NCBI RefSeq assembly: GCF_030700245.1 | Contig: NZ_JAUYZI010000011.1 | Location: 1-64,000, forward strand | From: Methylobacterium amylolyticum | GTDB taxonomy: Bacteria; Pseudomonadota; Alphaproteobacteria; Rhizobiales; Beijerinckiaceae | DNA: 64,000 nt | Reading direction: 5' to 3' | In this document: positions 7,279-15,909 of the stretch, piece after piece | Position numbering within the stretch: the first letter of the stretch is position 1 | Layout: each line of letters begins with the position of its first letter | Notes under the pieces: generated by a model | What the model was told of the DNA's origin: nothing | The model's input: the letters and a program-made list of their open reading frames with translations, nothing else | The model's database searches: none | Made by a program: the position numbers and the translations under genes

Positions 7279-7678
7279 TCCAGACCTCGATTGAGAAATA
7301 CACGCACAACGGGAATCGAACTGACCTGCCGCGCTCCCGACCGGGTGCGTCCGCGCCGGGCGATCAACGTCAGATCTGTCGCACTGCCCGCCAACCGCCG
7401 CGACACCCTCGGCAATCCGGGATCGAATCCGGACCGCGCGGCAGCGATCGATGGGCGCACGAGAGACACCGGCTCCGACCCCGGCCTATGCGCCTGAGCG
7501 GCCGCCAGAGGCAAGGACTGCCAACCGCGTCGGCCCGGCGGCTCCGGGGTCGAGCCGCGGCGGCGTGATGGGCCGACGGTGATCGGATCGACGAGGACGG
7601 GCCGCGCGGAATCTGAACCGCGCCGAAGTTTTCCGAGACGGGCGCCGCCGTGCGATGATGCGGCCGGAGGAGTTCGAT
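7279..7678. other. Intergenic stretch
   Basis: Apart from short GC-rich frames with no coding character I see nothing here. It must hold the divergent promoters of the methyltransferase and cupin genes, but no clear -35/-10 pair stands out. Confidence 0.4.
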
Positions 7679-8209
7679 ATGCACGACATCGGCGACGATC
7701 ACAGCCACGCGCCCGAATCGCATGACCACGGGCACGCTCACGGCGAGGCGGGAGAGCGCTGGAAGCACGACGGGGTGCGGGTGATTCCCGGAGACCGGCT
7801 CGATCCCAACACCGCCCAGACGCCGGGCATGTTCCGGCAGGCGGCAATCAACGCAGCCCGGGTCGGCGCCCAGAAGATCTGGGCCGGCACCGTGGCGATC
7901 GAGCCCGACGCCAAGACCGGCGTGCACCACCACGGCGCGCTGGAGAGCGTGATCTACGTCGTCTCGGGCCGTGCCCGGATGCGCTGGGGCGAGCGGCTGG
8001 AGTACGTGGCGGAGGCCGGGCCCGGCGACTTCATCTTCGTGCCGCCCTACGTGCCCCATCAGGAGATCAACGCCTCGACCGACGAGCCCCTGCACTGCGT
8101 GCTGGTGCGCTCGGACAACGAGGCCGTGGTGGTGAACCTGCCCGACGTCGCCGCGGCCGAGCGGCCCGAGACGGTCTACTGGGTCGATCCCATCCACAAG
8201 CACCCGTGA
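7679..8209 (+). CDS. Cupin-domain protein with His-rich N-terminus
   Basis: From ATG 7679 (ribosome site GGAGGAG, 7 bases away) the protein has 176 residues. The first 30 are rich in His and Asp (HDIGDDHSHAPESHDHGHAHG), a possible metal-binding tail. Residues about 75-150 form a cupin barrel: HHHGALESVIYVVSGRAR supplies the metal-ligand motif 1 and GDFIFVPPYVPHQ motif 2. Such single-domain cupins bind Mn, Fe or Ni and can be isomerases or oxygenases; the substrate is unknown. An upstream in-frame ATG at 7655 has no ribosome site. Confidence 0.85.
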   Translation: MHDIGDDHSHAPESHDHGHAHGEAGERWKHDGVRVIPGDRLDPNTAQTPGMFRQAAINAARVGAQKIWAGTVAIEPDAKTGVHHHGALESVIYVVSGRARMRWGERLEYVAEAGPGDFIFVPPYVPHQEINASTDEPLHCVLVRSDNEAVVVNLPDVAAAERPETVYWVDPIHKHP

Positions 8210-8324
8210 GCCGTCGGAATGGCCGCGCGCACGGGTCGGGACCGTTGCCCGCATCCCGACCGCCTCGCGCGCCGGAACGGTGCCCTCCCCATCCGCATTG
8301 CCGCCGAAGACCGAGGAGACGGCG

Positions 8325-8474
8325 ATGACGGAGAAGAAGGGACACGGCAGCGAGACCGCCAAGAAGGCGAACGCCAAGGCCAGCAGGGCCGGCAAGTCCA
8401 ATCCGCGCACGTCGTCGGCGGCCCAGGCGGAACTCGGCAAGAAGGGCGGCAAGAAAGACGGAAAGAGCCGATAG
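8325..8474 (+). CDS. Small Lys/Ala-rich basic protein
   Basis: An ATG preceded by GAGGAG opens a 49-residue product that is about one quarter Lys, with Ala, Gly and Ser making up much of the rest. It contains repeated AKKANAK and GKKGGKK runs. This composition is like short histone-H1-type or nucleic-acid-binding proteins, but there is no folded domain. It follows the cupin gene by 115 bases on the same strand. Confidence 0.6.
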   Translation: MTEKKGHGSETAKKANAKASRAGKSNPRTSSAAQAELGKKGGKKDGKSR

Positions 8475-8510
8475 CGGATCGGACTGAAACGGCCGGTCCG
8501 CGGCCCGTCG

Positions 8511-9587
8511 TCACCGCCGCGTCGCGCGCAGGCGGTCGCGCAGCCAGCCGCCGACGGTGCGCCGGGCGCCGCGGTCGCGGCGCCGGCGAACGGGTTCAAG
8601 CAGATGGTCGGCGATGAGCCGACCGATCGTCGCCCGGCCCGTGGGATCGTAGTGCACGACGTTGGTGAACAGGCCGGGGCCGCTCTCGGTCAGGGCACGG
8701 CTCGCATCGATGAGGCGCAGGTTGCGGGGAACGTCCCGCGCCCGCTGGTCCGCCAGCGAAGCCTCGAAGCGGTCGTACTGCCGCGCGAGGTAGGCGAGGG
8801 TGTCCGGCGAAGCGAGCGCGGTCTCGGAGGCGATCGGGTCGCGCTTGCGGACGACGATCGGCTCTAGGACGTAGACGACCGGGATCTCCACCGCCCGGGC
8901 CGTCCGGACCAGCTTGCGCAGAGAGGCCTCGTAGCTGCGCGCGACGGCGACTTCCCAATCGGGCGAGCCGTAGCCGACCCGCTGCCGGTTCTGCCGCAGC
9001 AGATCGAACGCGCCATCGACCACGCCGTCGTAGTCGAGGCTCGACTGCCACGACCTGTCATTGTTCTCACTGAAGAAGTGCGCGTAGAGAAACTCGCCGA
9101 TGAAGGCGTTGTACGGGTATCCCGGTCGCGGATCGAAGGTCAGCGGCAGGAAGGCGTCGGTCCCGCCGCTCAGAACGACGACCAGATCCGGGTCGAGGTC
9201 GAGCAGGCGGGCCCAGATCAGGGCGCACATCTGCTCCGTGCACGACGAGACGGCACCGAAATTGTAGACCCGGACGCGCTCGGAGCAGGCCGCCCGCAGC
9301 AGATTCTCGACGCGGCCGGGGACGAGGTCGCCCCAGTCGGCGCCCTCCAGCATCGTGCTGTCGCCCAGCATGAAGACACGGATCTCATCCGGATCGGTGC
9401 GCGGCCCGGCCGCCTCAGCGTTGAGGAAGCCGGCGGCGTCGTAGGGCAGGCATTGGTGCTCGGGCCGGTGGCCCGGGCGCCCGGTGAAACCGACATAGGG
9501 GGCGGGATACCGCACCGAGGCGTCGAAATAGCGGACGTGATGGAGGAATTTCTCCCGGCGCGCGGCCTCGTCCTGCGCTGATGCCAT
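8511..9587 (-). CDS. SGNH/GDSL-type hydrolase or acyl-chain esterase
   Basis: The protein has 358 residues and no signal peptide or membrane span. FMLGDSTMLEG places the nucleophile Ser at residue 76 in a GDS block. NFGAVSSCTEQ would be block II, and VVVLSGGTDAF is at the position of block III, where the usual GxND is altered. A C-terminal HYDPTG holds a candidate catalytic Asp/His pair. Long SGNH proteins of this kind act on acylated sugars or modify surface glycans, but the altered block III makes the activity uncertain. The C-terminus is very Arg-rich. Confidence 0.7.
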   Translation of the reverse strand: MASAQDEAARREKFLHHVRYFDASVRYPAPYVGFTGRPGHRPEHQCLPYDAAGFLNAEAAGPRTDPDEIRVFMLGDSTMLEGADWGDLVPGRVENLLRAACSERVRVYNFGAVSSCTEQMCALIWARLLDLDPDLVVVLSGGTDAFLPLTFDPRPGYPYNAFIGEFLYAHFFSENNDRSWQSSLDYDGVVDGAFDLLRQNRQRVGYGSPDWEVAVARSYEASLRKLVRTARAVEIPVVYVLEPIVVRKRDPIASETALASPDTLAYLARQYDRFEASLADQRARDVPRNLRLIDASRALTESGPGLFTNVVHYDPTGRATIGRLIADHLLEPVRRRRDRGARRTVGGWLRDRLRATRR

Positions 9588-9833
9588 CGATGCGCCTTCC
9601 CGTCCGGCGGCCTCAACCCGCGACTCTCGTCCGGCACCGCGCCTCCGGCCCGCTTATGCCGGCTGCCTCGACGGTTGTCGAAGGACGGTGCGTGCGGATC
9701 CTCCACGCGACGGGTCCCGCGCCGGGGCCGGCCGCCGACGGCGGCTGCGATCCCGCGGACGCGCGGCCCGGCACCGCGCGGGCGGAGCACCGGTGCCCGG
9801 AGTGGCACGCGGTCGCATTCAACCCACGGGTCG

Positions 9834-9862
9834 TTGCATTTCGCAGCGCAACGTCCTATTTG
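9834..9862 (+). promoter_or_regulatory. Candidate promoter of the sRNA
   Basis: TTGCAT (9834-9839) and TATTTG (9857-9862) are separated by 17 bases, a reasonable sigma70-type pair. The predicted start is near 9869, at the foot of the first RNA hairpin. Confidence 0.4.
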
Positions 9863-9866
9863 TGCA

Positions 9867-9958
9867 CTGCGGGATGGCGATGGCGTCGTCCTCCCGCAGC
9901 CCTTCTTGGGCGTTTCCTCCCTAGACTTCGGGCTGCTCCTTCGGGAGTGGCCCTTTTT
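9867..9958 (+). ncRNA. Candidate trans-acting small RNA with CCUCCC motif
   Basis: About 90 bases fold into three consecutive hairpins. Hairpin 1 pairs CTGCGGGA (9867-9874) with TCCCGCAG (9892-9899), with further inner pairs. Hairpin 2 is GCCC-TTCTT-GGGC (9899-9911). Hairpin 3 is an intrinsic terminator. The linker 9912-9929 is single-stranded and contains CCTCCC (9916-9921), complementary to Shine-Dalgarno sequences; another CCTCCC lies in the 3' arm of hairpin 1. No open frame fits. This layout resembles alphaproteobacterial sRNAs with exposed anti-Shine-Dalgarno motifs such as the ar14/NfeR1 and CcsR types. Alternatively it is an attenuating leader of the gene at 10046. Confidence 0.6.
9930..9958 (+). 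terminator. Intrinsic terminator with TTCG tetraloop
   Basis: A 10-bp stem (9930-9939 with 9944-9953, eight Watson-Crick and two G-U pairs) closes on TTCG and is followed directly by TTTTT. It is the clearest rho-independent terminator in the window. Confidence 0.88.
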
Positions 9959-10045
9959 CTGTGCGGGACCGGTCCGGTAGCCCGTCCGCAACGATCGCAC
10001 GCGCAGGATGCCCGTCATCCACGCGCCGTAGTGAGGAACTCGACC

Positions 10046-10294
10046 GTGCTCAACGTCTTCTGCCCGTGGATCCTGCTCGCTGTCGAGGCGGAGCGCGTCG
10101 TCGAACTGCGGCTGGTGCGGCTGGCCTGGGGCGGCCCGGCAGCCTGGGTCGAGGCGCAGTTGATGGTCGCCGAGAAGATGGCGGCGGCCGTCGAGGCGAT
10201 GGGCACGCTGATGACCGGCGGCTCGCCCGAGCGCGTGGTCGCCCGCTACCGCGAGCACGTCGCGGCCAATGAGGCCCGATTGTCGGCGGACTGA
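10046..10294 (+). CDS. Hypothetical 82-residue protein, phasin-like in character
   Basis: GTG 10046 is preceded by GAGGA at a suitable distance. The product is mostly alpha-helical (VEAQLMVAEKMAAAVEAMG in the middle, YREHVAANEARL at the end) with no Cys and no membrane span. The helix pattern and length recall short phasin-type proteins, but no family motif confirms this. It lies 88 bases after the sRNA terminator. Confidence 0.6.
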   Translation: MLNVFCPWILLAVEAERVVELRLVRLAWGGPAAWVEAQLMVAEKMAAAVEAMGTLMTGGSPERVVARYREHVAANEARLSAD

Positions 10295-10306
10295 TCCCGA
10301 CGGCGG

Positions 10307-10864
10307 TCAGGCCGCCGCGGTCGCCGGCCGGGCCCGGCCCATCGCCAGGAGCAGGCCGGAGAGGGTGAGGAGATCGCAGGTCAGGCCGAAGGCAGAGCCG
10401 ACGAGCAGGTTGTGGCCGGCCCAGGCGAGGGAGGCGGCGAGGAAGCTCGCGCGCATCGCCCCCGCCTCGGGCTGAAGCCGCGCCCGCATCGCCAGCAGCG
10501 CACCCGTGCCGGCGCAGGCCGAGGGCCAGCCGGACCACGTCGCCGCCGTCAGGCCGAGCACGAGGCAGAGGCAGCCGCCGAAGAACGGCGCGAACCACGC
10601 CGGGCGCCGATCCCGCCCGCCGAAGCGCGCCGCGGCGAGGCTCTGCGCGACCGAGAGCGCGCACATCGCCGCCCCCGTGCCGGCGCCGAGCCGGAGAAAG
10701 TGTAGCCCGAAGCAGGTCGAGCAAGCCGCAGAGGCGACCAAGATCGCGACCCGGCCGGGCATGACTCCCGAGACGAAGCCGAGCACGAGGCCGAGCGCGC
10801 CGAAGATGTCGATCCGACCGATGACGGCATCGAGCGCAATGGAAATTGTATCGCGGAAGGTCAT
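10307..10864 (-). CDS. YgjV-like inner membrane protein
   Basis: The protein has 185 residues with about six hydrophobic segments. A charged loop (FGGRDRRPAWFAPFF) sits in the middle, and the pattern of helices with short loops matches the bacterial YgjV inner membrane family, whose function is unknown. ATG 10864 is chosen because the family begins close to the first helix (IDIFGALGLVLGF); a longer frame from 10903 is possible. It converges with the phasin-like gene. Confidence 0.6.
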   Translation of the reverse strand: MTFRDTISIALDAVIGRIDIFGALGLVLGFVSGVMPGRVAILVASAACSTCFGLHFLRLGAGTGAAMCALSVAQSLAAARFGGRDRRPAWFAPFFGGCLCLVLGLTAATWSGWPSACAGTGALLAMRARLQPEAGAMRASFLAASLAWAGHNLLVGSAFGLTCDLLTLSGLLLAMGRARPATAAA

Positions 10865-11285
10865 GATCTCAACGCTGGGCGCATAACCTGCGGCGTGTCG
10901 CACTCGATGCGCTAGGACCCGATGGTAACCGGTCCGTTAACGACATCGCTGCGCGCAGCCCGACGTGGCGCGGCGGCCGCAGACGGGAGCGACCACCCGC
11001 GCCCGGGTCCCCCCGGGGCCTCGACCATCCTTCGACGGACGCGCCCGCGGCCCATGCCCGGGCTGCAACGCCGCGCTGCACGATCCCCCGGCGATCCGCG
11101 CGCTTCCGAGGCGTATTGCACTGCGAAAGGCCGGTCGCACCTGTCGGGATGGGCCCGGGAGCGTGGATCGTCGGCGGCGCCCTCGCCGCACGGCGACGGC
11201 GACATCCATCCAGCACCATTCCTGCCCCGTACCCGCGCCGGTCGAGGGAGGCGCCCGCCCCGCACCGGACCGTCAGGGACGTTCA
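10865..11285. other. Intergenic stretch upstream of an MFS gene
   Basis: No gene is supported. The open frame of the MFS gene extends upstream through this stretch, but its codon pattern lacks membrane or domain features before 11286. Confidence 0.4.
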
Positions 11286-12545
11286 ATGACGCTCATCGAC
11301 CTGCCCGCGGCCGCCCCGCTCGATTCCGCGTCGGCGACGGAGGCCGCACCGCCCGCGCCCGCCCCGGGAGCCCATCCGACCCTCGTCCTTCTCGCCCTGG
11401 CCATGGGCGGCTTCGCCATCGGCACGACCGAGTTCGCGGCGATGAGCCTGGTGCCCGCCTTCGCCCCCGAACTCGGCATCGACGCGCCGACCGCCGGCCA
11501 CGTGATCAGCGCCTACGCCCTCGGGGTGGTGGTCGGCGCCCCCGTGATCGCCGTGCTGGCGGCGCGGATCGCGCGGCGCACGCTGCTGGTCGGCCTGATG
11601 GTGCTGTTCGCGCTCGGCAACGGCCTCTCGGCCCTGGCGCCGAGCTACGCCGCGATGCTGGTGTTCCGCTTCCTCGCGGGGCTGCCGCACGGCGCGTATT
11701 TCGGGGTGGCGGCCCTGGTGGCGGCCTCTCTCGTCCCGCGCGCGCGCCGCTCCCAGGCGGTCTCGCGGGTGATCGCCGGGTTGACGGTCGCCACCGTCGT
11801 GGGCGTGCCGCTGGCCAACGCGATCGGCCAGCTCGCCGGCTGGCGCTGGAGCTTCGGCCTCGTCGCCGTCCTCGCGCTCGCGACCGCGACGCTGGTGCGG
11901 ATCTTCGCGCCGCTCGGGGCCGCGACGTCGGGGGCCAGCGCCCTGCGCGAACTCGGCGCCCTGCGGCGCGGCCAGGTCTGGCTGACGCTGGCGACCGGCG
12001 CTGTCGGCTTCGGCGGCCTGTTCTCGGTCTACACCTACCTCGCCTCGGCCCTGCTGGAGGTGACCCACGCCCCGCCCGCGGCGATCCCGCCGGTGCTCGC
12101 CCTGTTCGGCCTCGGGCTCACGTTCGGCAACCTCATCTGCGCCTGGGCGGCCGACCGCGCGCTGATGCCCGCGGCCGGCCTGACGCTGGTGTGGAGCGCC
12201 GCCGCGCTCGCCCTCTACCCGTTCGCGGTGGGAAGCCTCTGGACGCTGGGGCCGGCGGTGTTCCTGATCGGCTGCGGCGGCGGCCTCGCCACCATCCTCC
12301 AGACCCGCCTGATGGACGTGGCCGAGGATGCCCAGACGCTGGCGGCCGCCCTCAACCACTCCGCGTTCAACGTCGCGAACGCGCTCGGGCCCTGGCTCGC
12401 CGGCCTCGCGCTCGCGGCGGGCTTCGGCCTGCCCGCGACCGGGTGGGTCGGCGTCGTCCTGGCGCTCGGGGGCCTCGCGATCTGGGCGGCCTCGCTCCTC
12501 ACCGAGCGCGCGGGCCCGGCAGCCGTCGCCGCGGGCGCGCGCTGA
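11286..12545 (+). CDS. MFS transporter, AraJ/YdhP-type drug:H+ antiporter family
   Basis: The protein has 419 residues and 12 predicted membrane helices. The N-terminal TEFAAMSLVPAFAPELGI and RIARRTLLVGLMV (motif A region) and the FLAGLPHGAYFGVAALVAASL stretch are characteristic of the AraJ/YdhP branch of 12-helix sugar and drug efflux carriers. It would export small molecules from the cytoplasm using the proton gradient; the substrate is unknown. The start ATG follows a short Ala/Pro-rich cytoplasmic tail. It is convergent with the dehydrogenase gene, with no gap between the stop codons. Confidence 0.85.
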   Translation: MTLIDLPAAAPLDSASATEAAPPAPAPGAHPTLVLLALAMGGFAIGTTEFAAMSLVPAFAPELGIDAPTAGHVISAYALGVVVGAPVIAVLAARIARRTLLVGLMVLFALGNGLSALAPSYAAMLVFRFLAGLPHGAYFGVAALVAASLVPRARRSQAVSRVIAGLTVATVVGVPLANAIGQLAGWRWSFGLVAVLALATATLVRIFAPLGAATSGASALRELGALRRGQVWLTLATGAVGFGGLFSVYTYLASALLEVTHAPPAAIPPVLALFGLGLTFGNLICAWAADRALMPAAGLTLVWSAAALALYPFAVGSLWTLGPAVFLIGCGGGLATILQTRLMDVAEDAQTLAAALNHSAFNVANALGPWLAGLALAAGFGLPATGWVGVVLALGGLAIWAASLLTERAGPAAVAAGAR

Positions 12546-13598
12546 TCAGCCGGCGGAGACCGGGATGCCGAGTACGGCCCGGCGGCGCTCGACGAAGCCG
12601 GGCCACGCCTCGGGGTTGACGAGGCGGGGCGGCCGGCCGCCGCGCAGCACCTCGACGAGCTGGTCGGCGGCCCAGCCGGCCACGGCGGCGCGGGCCTCGG
12701 GGGTGACGCCGGCGGTGTGGTAGGTGGCGAGCACCGTGTCGAGCGCGAGCAGGGGGTGGTCCAGCGGCGGCGGCTCCACGTCCCACACGTCGAGGGCGGC
12801 GCCCCCGAGGTGGCCGGATTCCAGCGCGGCCGCCAGCGCCGCCTCGTCGTGAATGCCGCCGCGGGCGGTGCTGACGAACACCGCGCCCCGGCGCATCCGC
12901 GCGAAGGCGGCCGCCCCCATCATCCCGAGCGTGGCCGGGTCGCGCGGGCAGTGGAGCGAGACGACATCCGAGCGCTCCAGAAGCGCCTCGAACGCCACGG
13001 CCTCGGCGCCGCGGGCGGCGATCTCCTCCGGTGCCAGCAGGGGGTCGTGGGCGAGCACGGTCATGCCGAAGGCCTCGGCTAGCCGGGCGACGCGGCGGCC
13101 GACCTCGCCGATGCCGACGAGGCCGAGGGTCTTGCCGGCGATCTCGCGGCCCATCAGCTCCTCGCGGGCGAAGCCACGGCTCCGGCGCAGGCGCCGGTCG
13201 CTCTCCGTCATCCGCCGTCCCAGCGCCAGGATCGCGCCGACCGTGTGCTCGGCGACCGACCGGGCGTTCGCGCCCGCCTGGTTGACCACCAGCACCCCCG
13301 CCGCGGTGCAGGCCGGGATGTCGATCGTGTCGCAGCCGGCGCCGGTGGCGGAGACGCAGAGCAGGTGCGGGCAGCGCGCCAGGAGGTCCGCGTCGGCGAA
13401 GTATCGCCGCGGCAGCTCGTCCTTGGCCGGGGTGATCTGGTAGGCCACCGCCTCGGCGAGCGCGGCCCGAACCGCCGCCTCGGGCCCGGCGCGGGGACAG
13501 GTCCGCAGGTCGATGTCGGGCTCGCGGGCGAGGCGCTCGGCGAAGGCGGCGTCCATCCAGACGTCCAGCCGGACGACGATCTTCGGGTCTGCGTTCAC
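12546..13598 (-). CDS. D-isomer-specific 2-hydroxyacid dehydrogenase
   Basis: The protein has 350 residues. The nucleotide-binding motif is GLVGIGEVGRRVA (near 158-170). Catalytic residues are in the family order: Arg in STARGG, Glu/Asp in DVWDVEP, and a His in TYHTAGVTPEA. It would oxidise a 2-hydroxyacid to a 2-oxoacid with NAD(P). The family includes phosphoglycerate dehydrogenase and (S)-sulfolactate dehydrogenase. It is read with the upstream MFS gene (30-base gap), which may import the substrate. The divergent decarboxylase genes could use its 2-oxoacid product. GTG is the start. Confidence 0.88.
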   Translation of the reverse strand: MNADPKIVVRLDVWMDAAFAERLAREPDIDLRTCPRAGPEAAVRAALAEAVAYQITPAKDELPRRYFADADLLARCPHLLCVSATGAGCDTIDIPACTAAGVLVVNQAGANARSVAEHTVGAILALGRRMTESDRRLRRSRGFAREELMGREIAGKTLGLVGIGEVGRRVARLAEAFGMTVLAHDPLLAPEEIAARGAEAVAFEALLERSDVVSLHCPRDPATLGMMGAAAFARMRRGAVFVSTARGGIHDEAALAAALESGHLGGAALDVWDVEPPPLDHPLLALDTVLATYHTAGVTPEARAAVAGWAADQLVEVLRGGRPPRLVNPEAWPGFVERRRAVLGIPVSAG

Positions 13599-13628
13599 GG
13601 CGCGGTTTCCTGCAATGTCCGCATTCGC

Positions 13629-14915
13629 TCACCCGTCCGCATCGAGCTGCTTGCCGCGCGTCTCGGGGAAGGCGAAGGACAGGGTGAAGAACAGGCCGTA
13701 GGCCGTGAGCGCGAACAGGGTGATCGCGTTGCCGAGGCTGGTGAGGGTCGCGAGCGCGCCGACCAGCGCCGGGAACAGGGCCCCGATGCCGCGGCCGAAA
13801 TTGTAGCAGAAACCCTGACCCGAGCCGCGCAGCCGCGTCGGGTAGAGTTCGGTCAGGAACGGGCCGATCCCCGAGAAGTAGCCGGTGGAGAAGAAGCCGA
13901 GCGGAAAGCCGAGCATCCAGATCGCGCCCGCCGGGAGGGGCGCCTGCATGTAGACGACCAGCGTCACCACGGCGCCGACCGTGAAGGTGGCGAACAGCCG
14001 GCGGCGGCCGAGGATGTCGGCGAGCCACGCGCCCGTCAGGTAGCCGAGGAAGCTGCCGACGATGAGCGTCGCGAGGTAGCTGGTGGACCCGACCGCCGAC
14101 AGCCCGCGCTCCGCGGTGAGGTAGCGCGGCACCCAGGTGCTCATCGCGTAGTAGCTGCCCTGCGCGCCGACCATCATCAGCGAGGCGAGCAGCGTGGTGC
14201 GCAGGTAGGGACCGGAGAAGATCTCGGTGATGGCCGGCCGGTCGCCCGCCGCGATCTGCTTGCGCCGCGACTCGCGCGCCAGCGGCGGCTCCTCGACGTA
14301 GCGGCGCAGGTACAGGACGAGGAGGGCGGGCAGCGCGCCCACGGCGAACATCCAGCGCCACGCGGTCTCGGGCGGAAGGGTCGAGAACAGGACGGCCTGG
14401 AGAAGCACGGCGAGGCCCCAGCCGACCGCCCAGCCCGACTGGACCGAGCCGACCGCGCGCCCGCGGTACTCGGCCCGCACCATCTCGCCCATCAGGATCG
14501 AGCCCGCCGCCCACTCCCCGCCGAAGCCGATGCCGAGCAGGGTGCGCGCGACGAGGAGCTGCTCGAAGCTCTGGGCGAAGGCGCAGAGCAGGCTGCAGGC
14601 CGAGAACCACAGGATCGTCAGGCGCAGGGTGGCGACGCGCCCGATCCGGTCGCAGAGATAGCCGGCGAGCCAGCCGCCGAGCGCCGAGGCGAGCAGCGTC
14701 GCCGTCGCGGCGAGGCCCGCCTGCGAGCTGCTGATGTGCCACAGGCTGATCAGCGTGCCGATGACCAGGGGATAGATCATGAAATCCATCCCGTCCAAGG
14801 CCCACCCGGCGGCGCAGCCCCAGAAGGTCCGCCGCTCCGAGGCGGACATCGCGCCGTAGAAGCCGAACGGGGTCGCGTCCTCGGCGACGGATGCGCCGGC
14901 TGCGCGCTCGTCCAT
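13629..14915 (-). CDS. MFS transporter, organic acid:H+ symporter type
   Basis: The protein has 428 residues and 12 helices. RRTFWGCAAGWALDGMDFM in helix 1, the loop 2-3 motif CDRIGRVATLR, and GIGFGGEWAAGSILMGEM in helix 4-5 match the branch containing aromatic- and sialic-acid:H+ symporters. The ribosome site GGGGAGG is strong. It is the first gene of a two-gene unit with the hydroxyacid dehydrogenase, so an organic or hydroxy acid is the likely substrate. Confidence 0.87.
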   Translation of the reverse strand: MDERAAGASVAEDATPFGFYGAMSASERRTFWGCAAGWALDGMDFMIYPLVIGTLISLWHISSSQAGLAATATLLASALGGWLAGYLCDRIGRVATLRLTILWFSACSLLCAFAQSFEQLLVARTLLGIGFGGEWAAGSILMGEMVRAEYRGRAVGSVQSGWAVGWGLAVLLQAVLFSTLPPETAWRWMFAVGALPALLVLYLRRYVEEPPLARESRRKQIAAGDRPAITEIFSGPYLRTTLLASLMMVGAQGSYYAMSTWVPRYLTAERGLSAVGSTSYLATLIVGSFLGYLTGAWLADILGRRRLFATFTVGAVVTLVVYMQAPLPAGAIWMLGFPLGFFSTGYFSGIGPFLTELYPTRLRGSGQGFCYNFGRGIGALFPALVGALATLTSLGNAITLFALTAYGLFFTLSFAFPETRGKQLDADG

Positions 14916-15366
14916 GTCGTCCTCCCCTGATCGGTCCGCGCCGACGGGGACGGCGCGGCCGCGCCGCTCCCTCGCCCGCGGCAGTCCCGGGCGCCCGCTC
15001 GGCGCCGCTGCCCGGGGCCTTGTGACGGCCCCTTCAGCGCAGCGTACAGCTTAGGAGGAGCGCAAGGTATAATCGTTTTCGATAACAGCTATAAGGTCGG
15101 TCGCCGTGCTTCCCGCGCGCGTGGTCGCGCCGCGGCCAGTTCTTCGAGGCACATCGGCGCCGCGAGCCGCGGCTCTACAGACGCGCGCGCCGATGCGGTC
15201 GCGTCGCCGGGTCCGGATGTCGGATCGGTCGGTCTGCGGCACTGACGACGACGCCCCTTCGTCCCGCCCGGGCTAGCACGATCCGGCATTTCTCATTTCG
15301 CAAAGCGCTATTGGTCGGCGCGCGACCGGCCCGTTAGACCCGGGGCAACGCCCTCGGGAGGAGATC
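14916..15366. promoter_or_regulatory. Divergent control region with an AT-rich palindrome
   Basis: This 451-base stretch separates the MFS/dehydrogenase unit from the decarboxylase genes. Its only AT-rich patch, near 15067-15094, holds TAATCGTTTTCGATAA (15070-15085), an inverted repeat with one mismatch per arm around TTTT, similar in shape to a LysR-type site. No regulator gene is adjacent. The rest is GC-rich and shows no gene. Confidence 0.4.
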
Positions 15367-15909
15367 ATGGCGATGACGGGGATGGACCCGGGCGACGGGA
15401 CGGGCTGGCGCGACGACGTCTTCCGCGTGCTGAAGGCGCACGGCGTGCGCCACGTGGCCTACGTGCCGGATGCCGGACACTCCGCGGCGATCCGCGCCGC
15501 CGAAGCCGACCCGGAGATCCAGGCGGTGGTGCTGACGACCGAGGAGGAGGGGCTCGGCTACCTCGCAGGCGCGTGGCTCGGCGGCGAGAAGGGCGCGCTG
15601 CTCCTGCAATCGAGCGGTGTCGGCAACTGCATCAACACGCTCGCGCTCCAGGCCTGCGCACGCTTCCCTCTGCTGATGGTCGTGACCATGCGCGGCGACT
15701 GGGCCGAGTTCAACGCGTGGCAGAACCCGATGGGGCAGGCCACCGAGGCCGCCCTGAGGCTGATGGGCGTGCTGACGTGGCGGGCCGACGCGCCGGAGGA
15801 CGTCGCGCCCCTGCTGCACGGGGCGGCCACGATGGCGTTCAACGGCGACGCCGCCTGCGCCCTCCTGCTCGGACAGCGCCTGATCGGAGAGAAGCAATGG
15901 GTGAAGTGA
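15367..15909 (+). CDS. ThDP-dependent 2-oxoacid decarboxylase, alpha subunit (ComD-like)
   Basis: The protein has 180 residues, the N-terminal pyrimidine-binding half of a split ThDP enzyme. TTEEEGLGYLAGAWLGG supplies the Glu that activates the cofactor, followed by LLLQSSGVGNCINTL, as in sulfopyruvate decarboxylase subunit ComD and in phosphonopyruvate decarboxylase. It overlaps the beta-subunit gene by 13 bases. Together they would decarboxylate a 3-substituted pyruvate to an aldehyde. AGGAG lies just before the ATG. Confidence 0.83.
   Translation: MAMTGMDPGDGTGWRDDVFRVLKAHGVRHVAYVPDAGHSAAIRAAEADPEIQAVVLTTEEEGLGYLAGAWLGGEKGALLLQSSGVGNCINTLALQACARFPLLMVVTMRGDWAEFNAWQNPMGQATEAALRLMGVLTWRADAPEDVAPLLHGAATMAFNGDAACALLLGQRLIGEKQWVK

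Noticed and set aside
10965..11285. A long N-terminal extension of the AraJ-like carrier
   Set aside because: The upstream frame is open only because of high GC. It is Arg/Pro-rich and unlike MFS proteins, which start close to the first helix.
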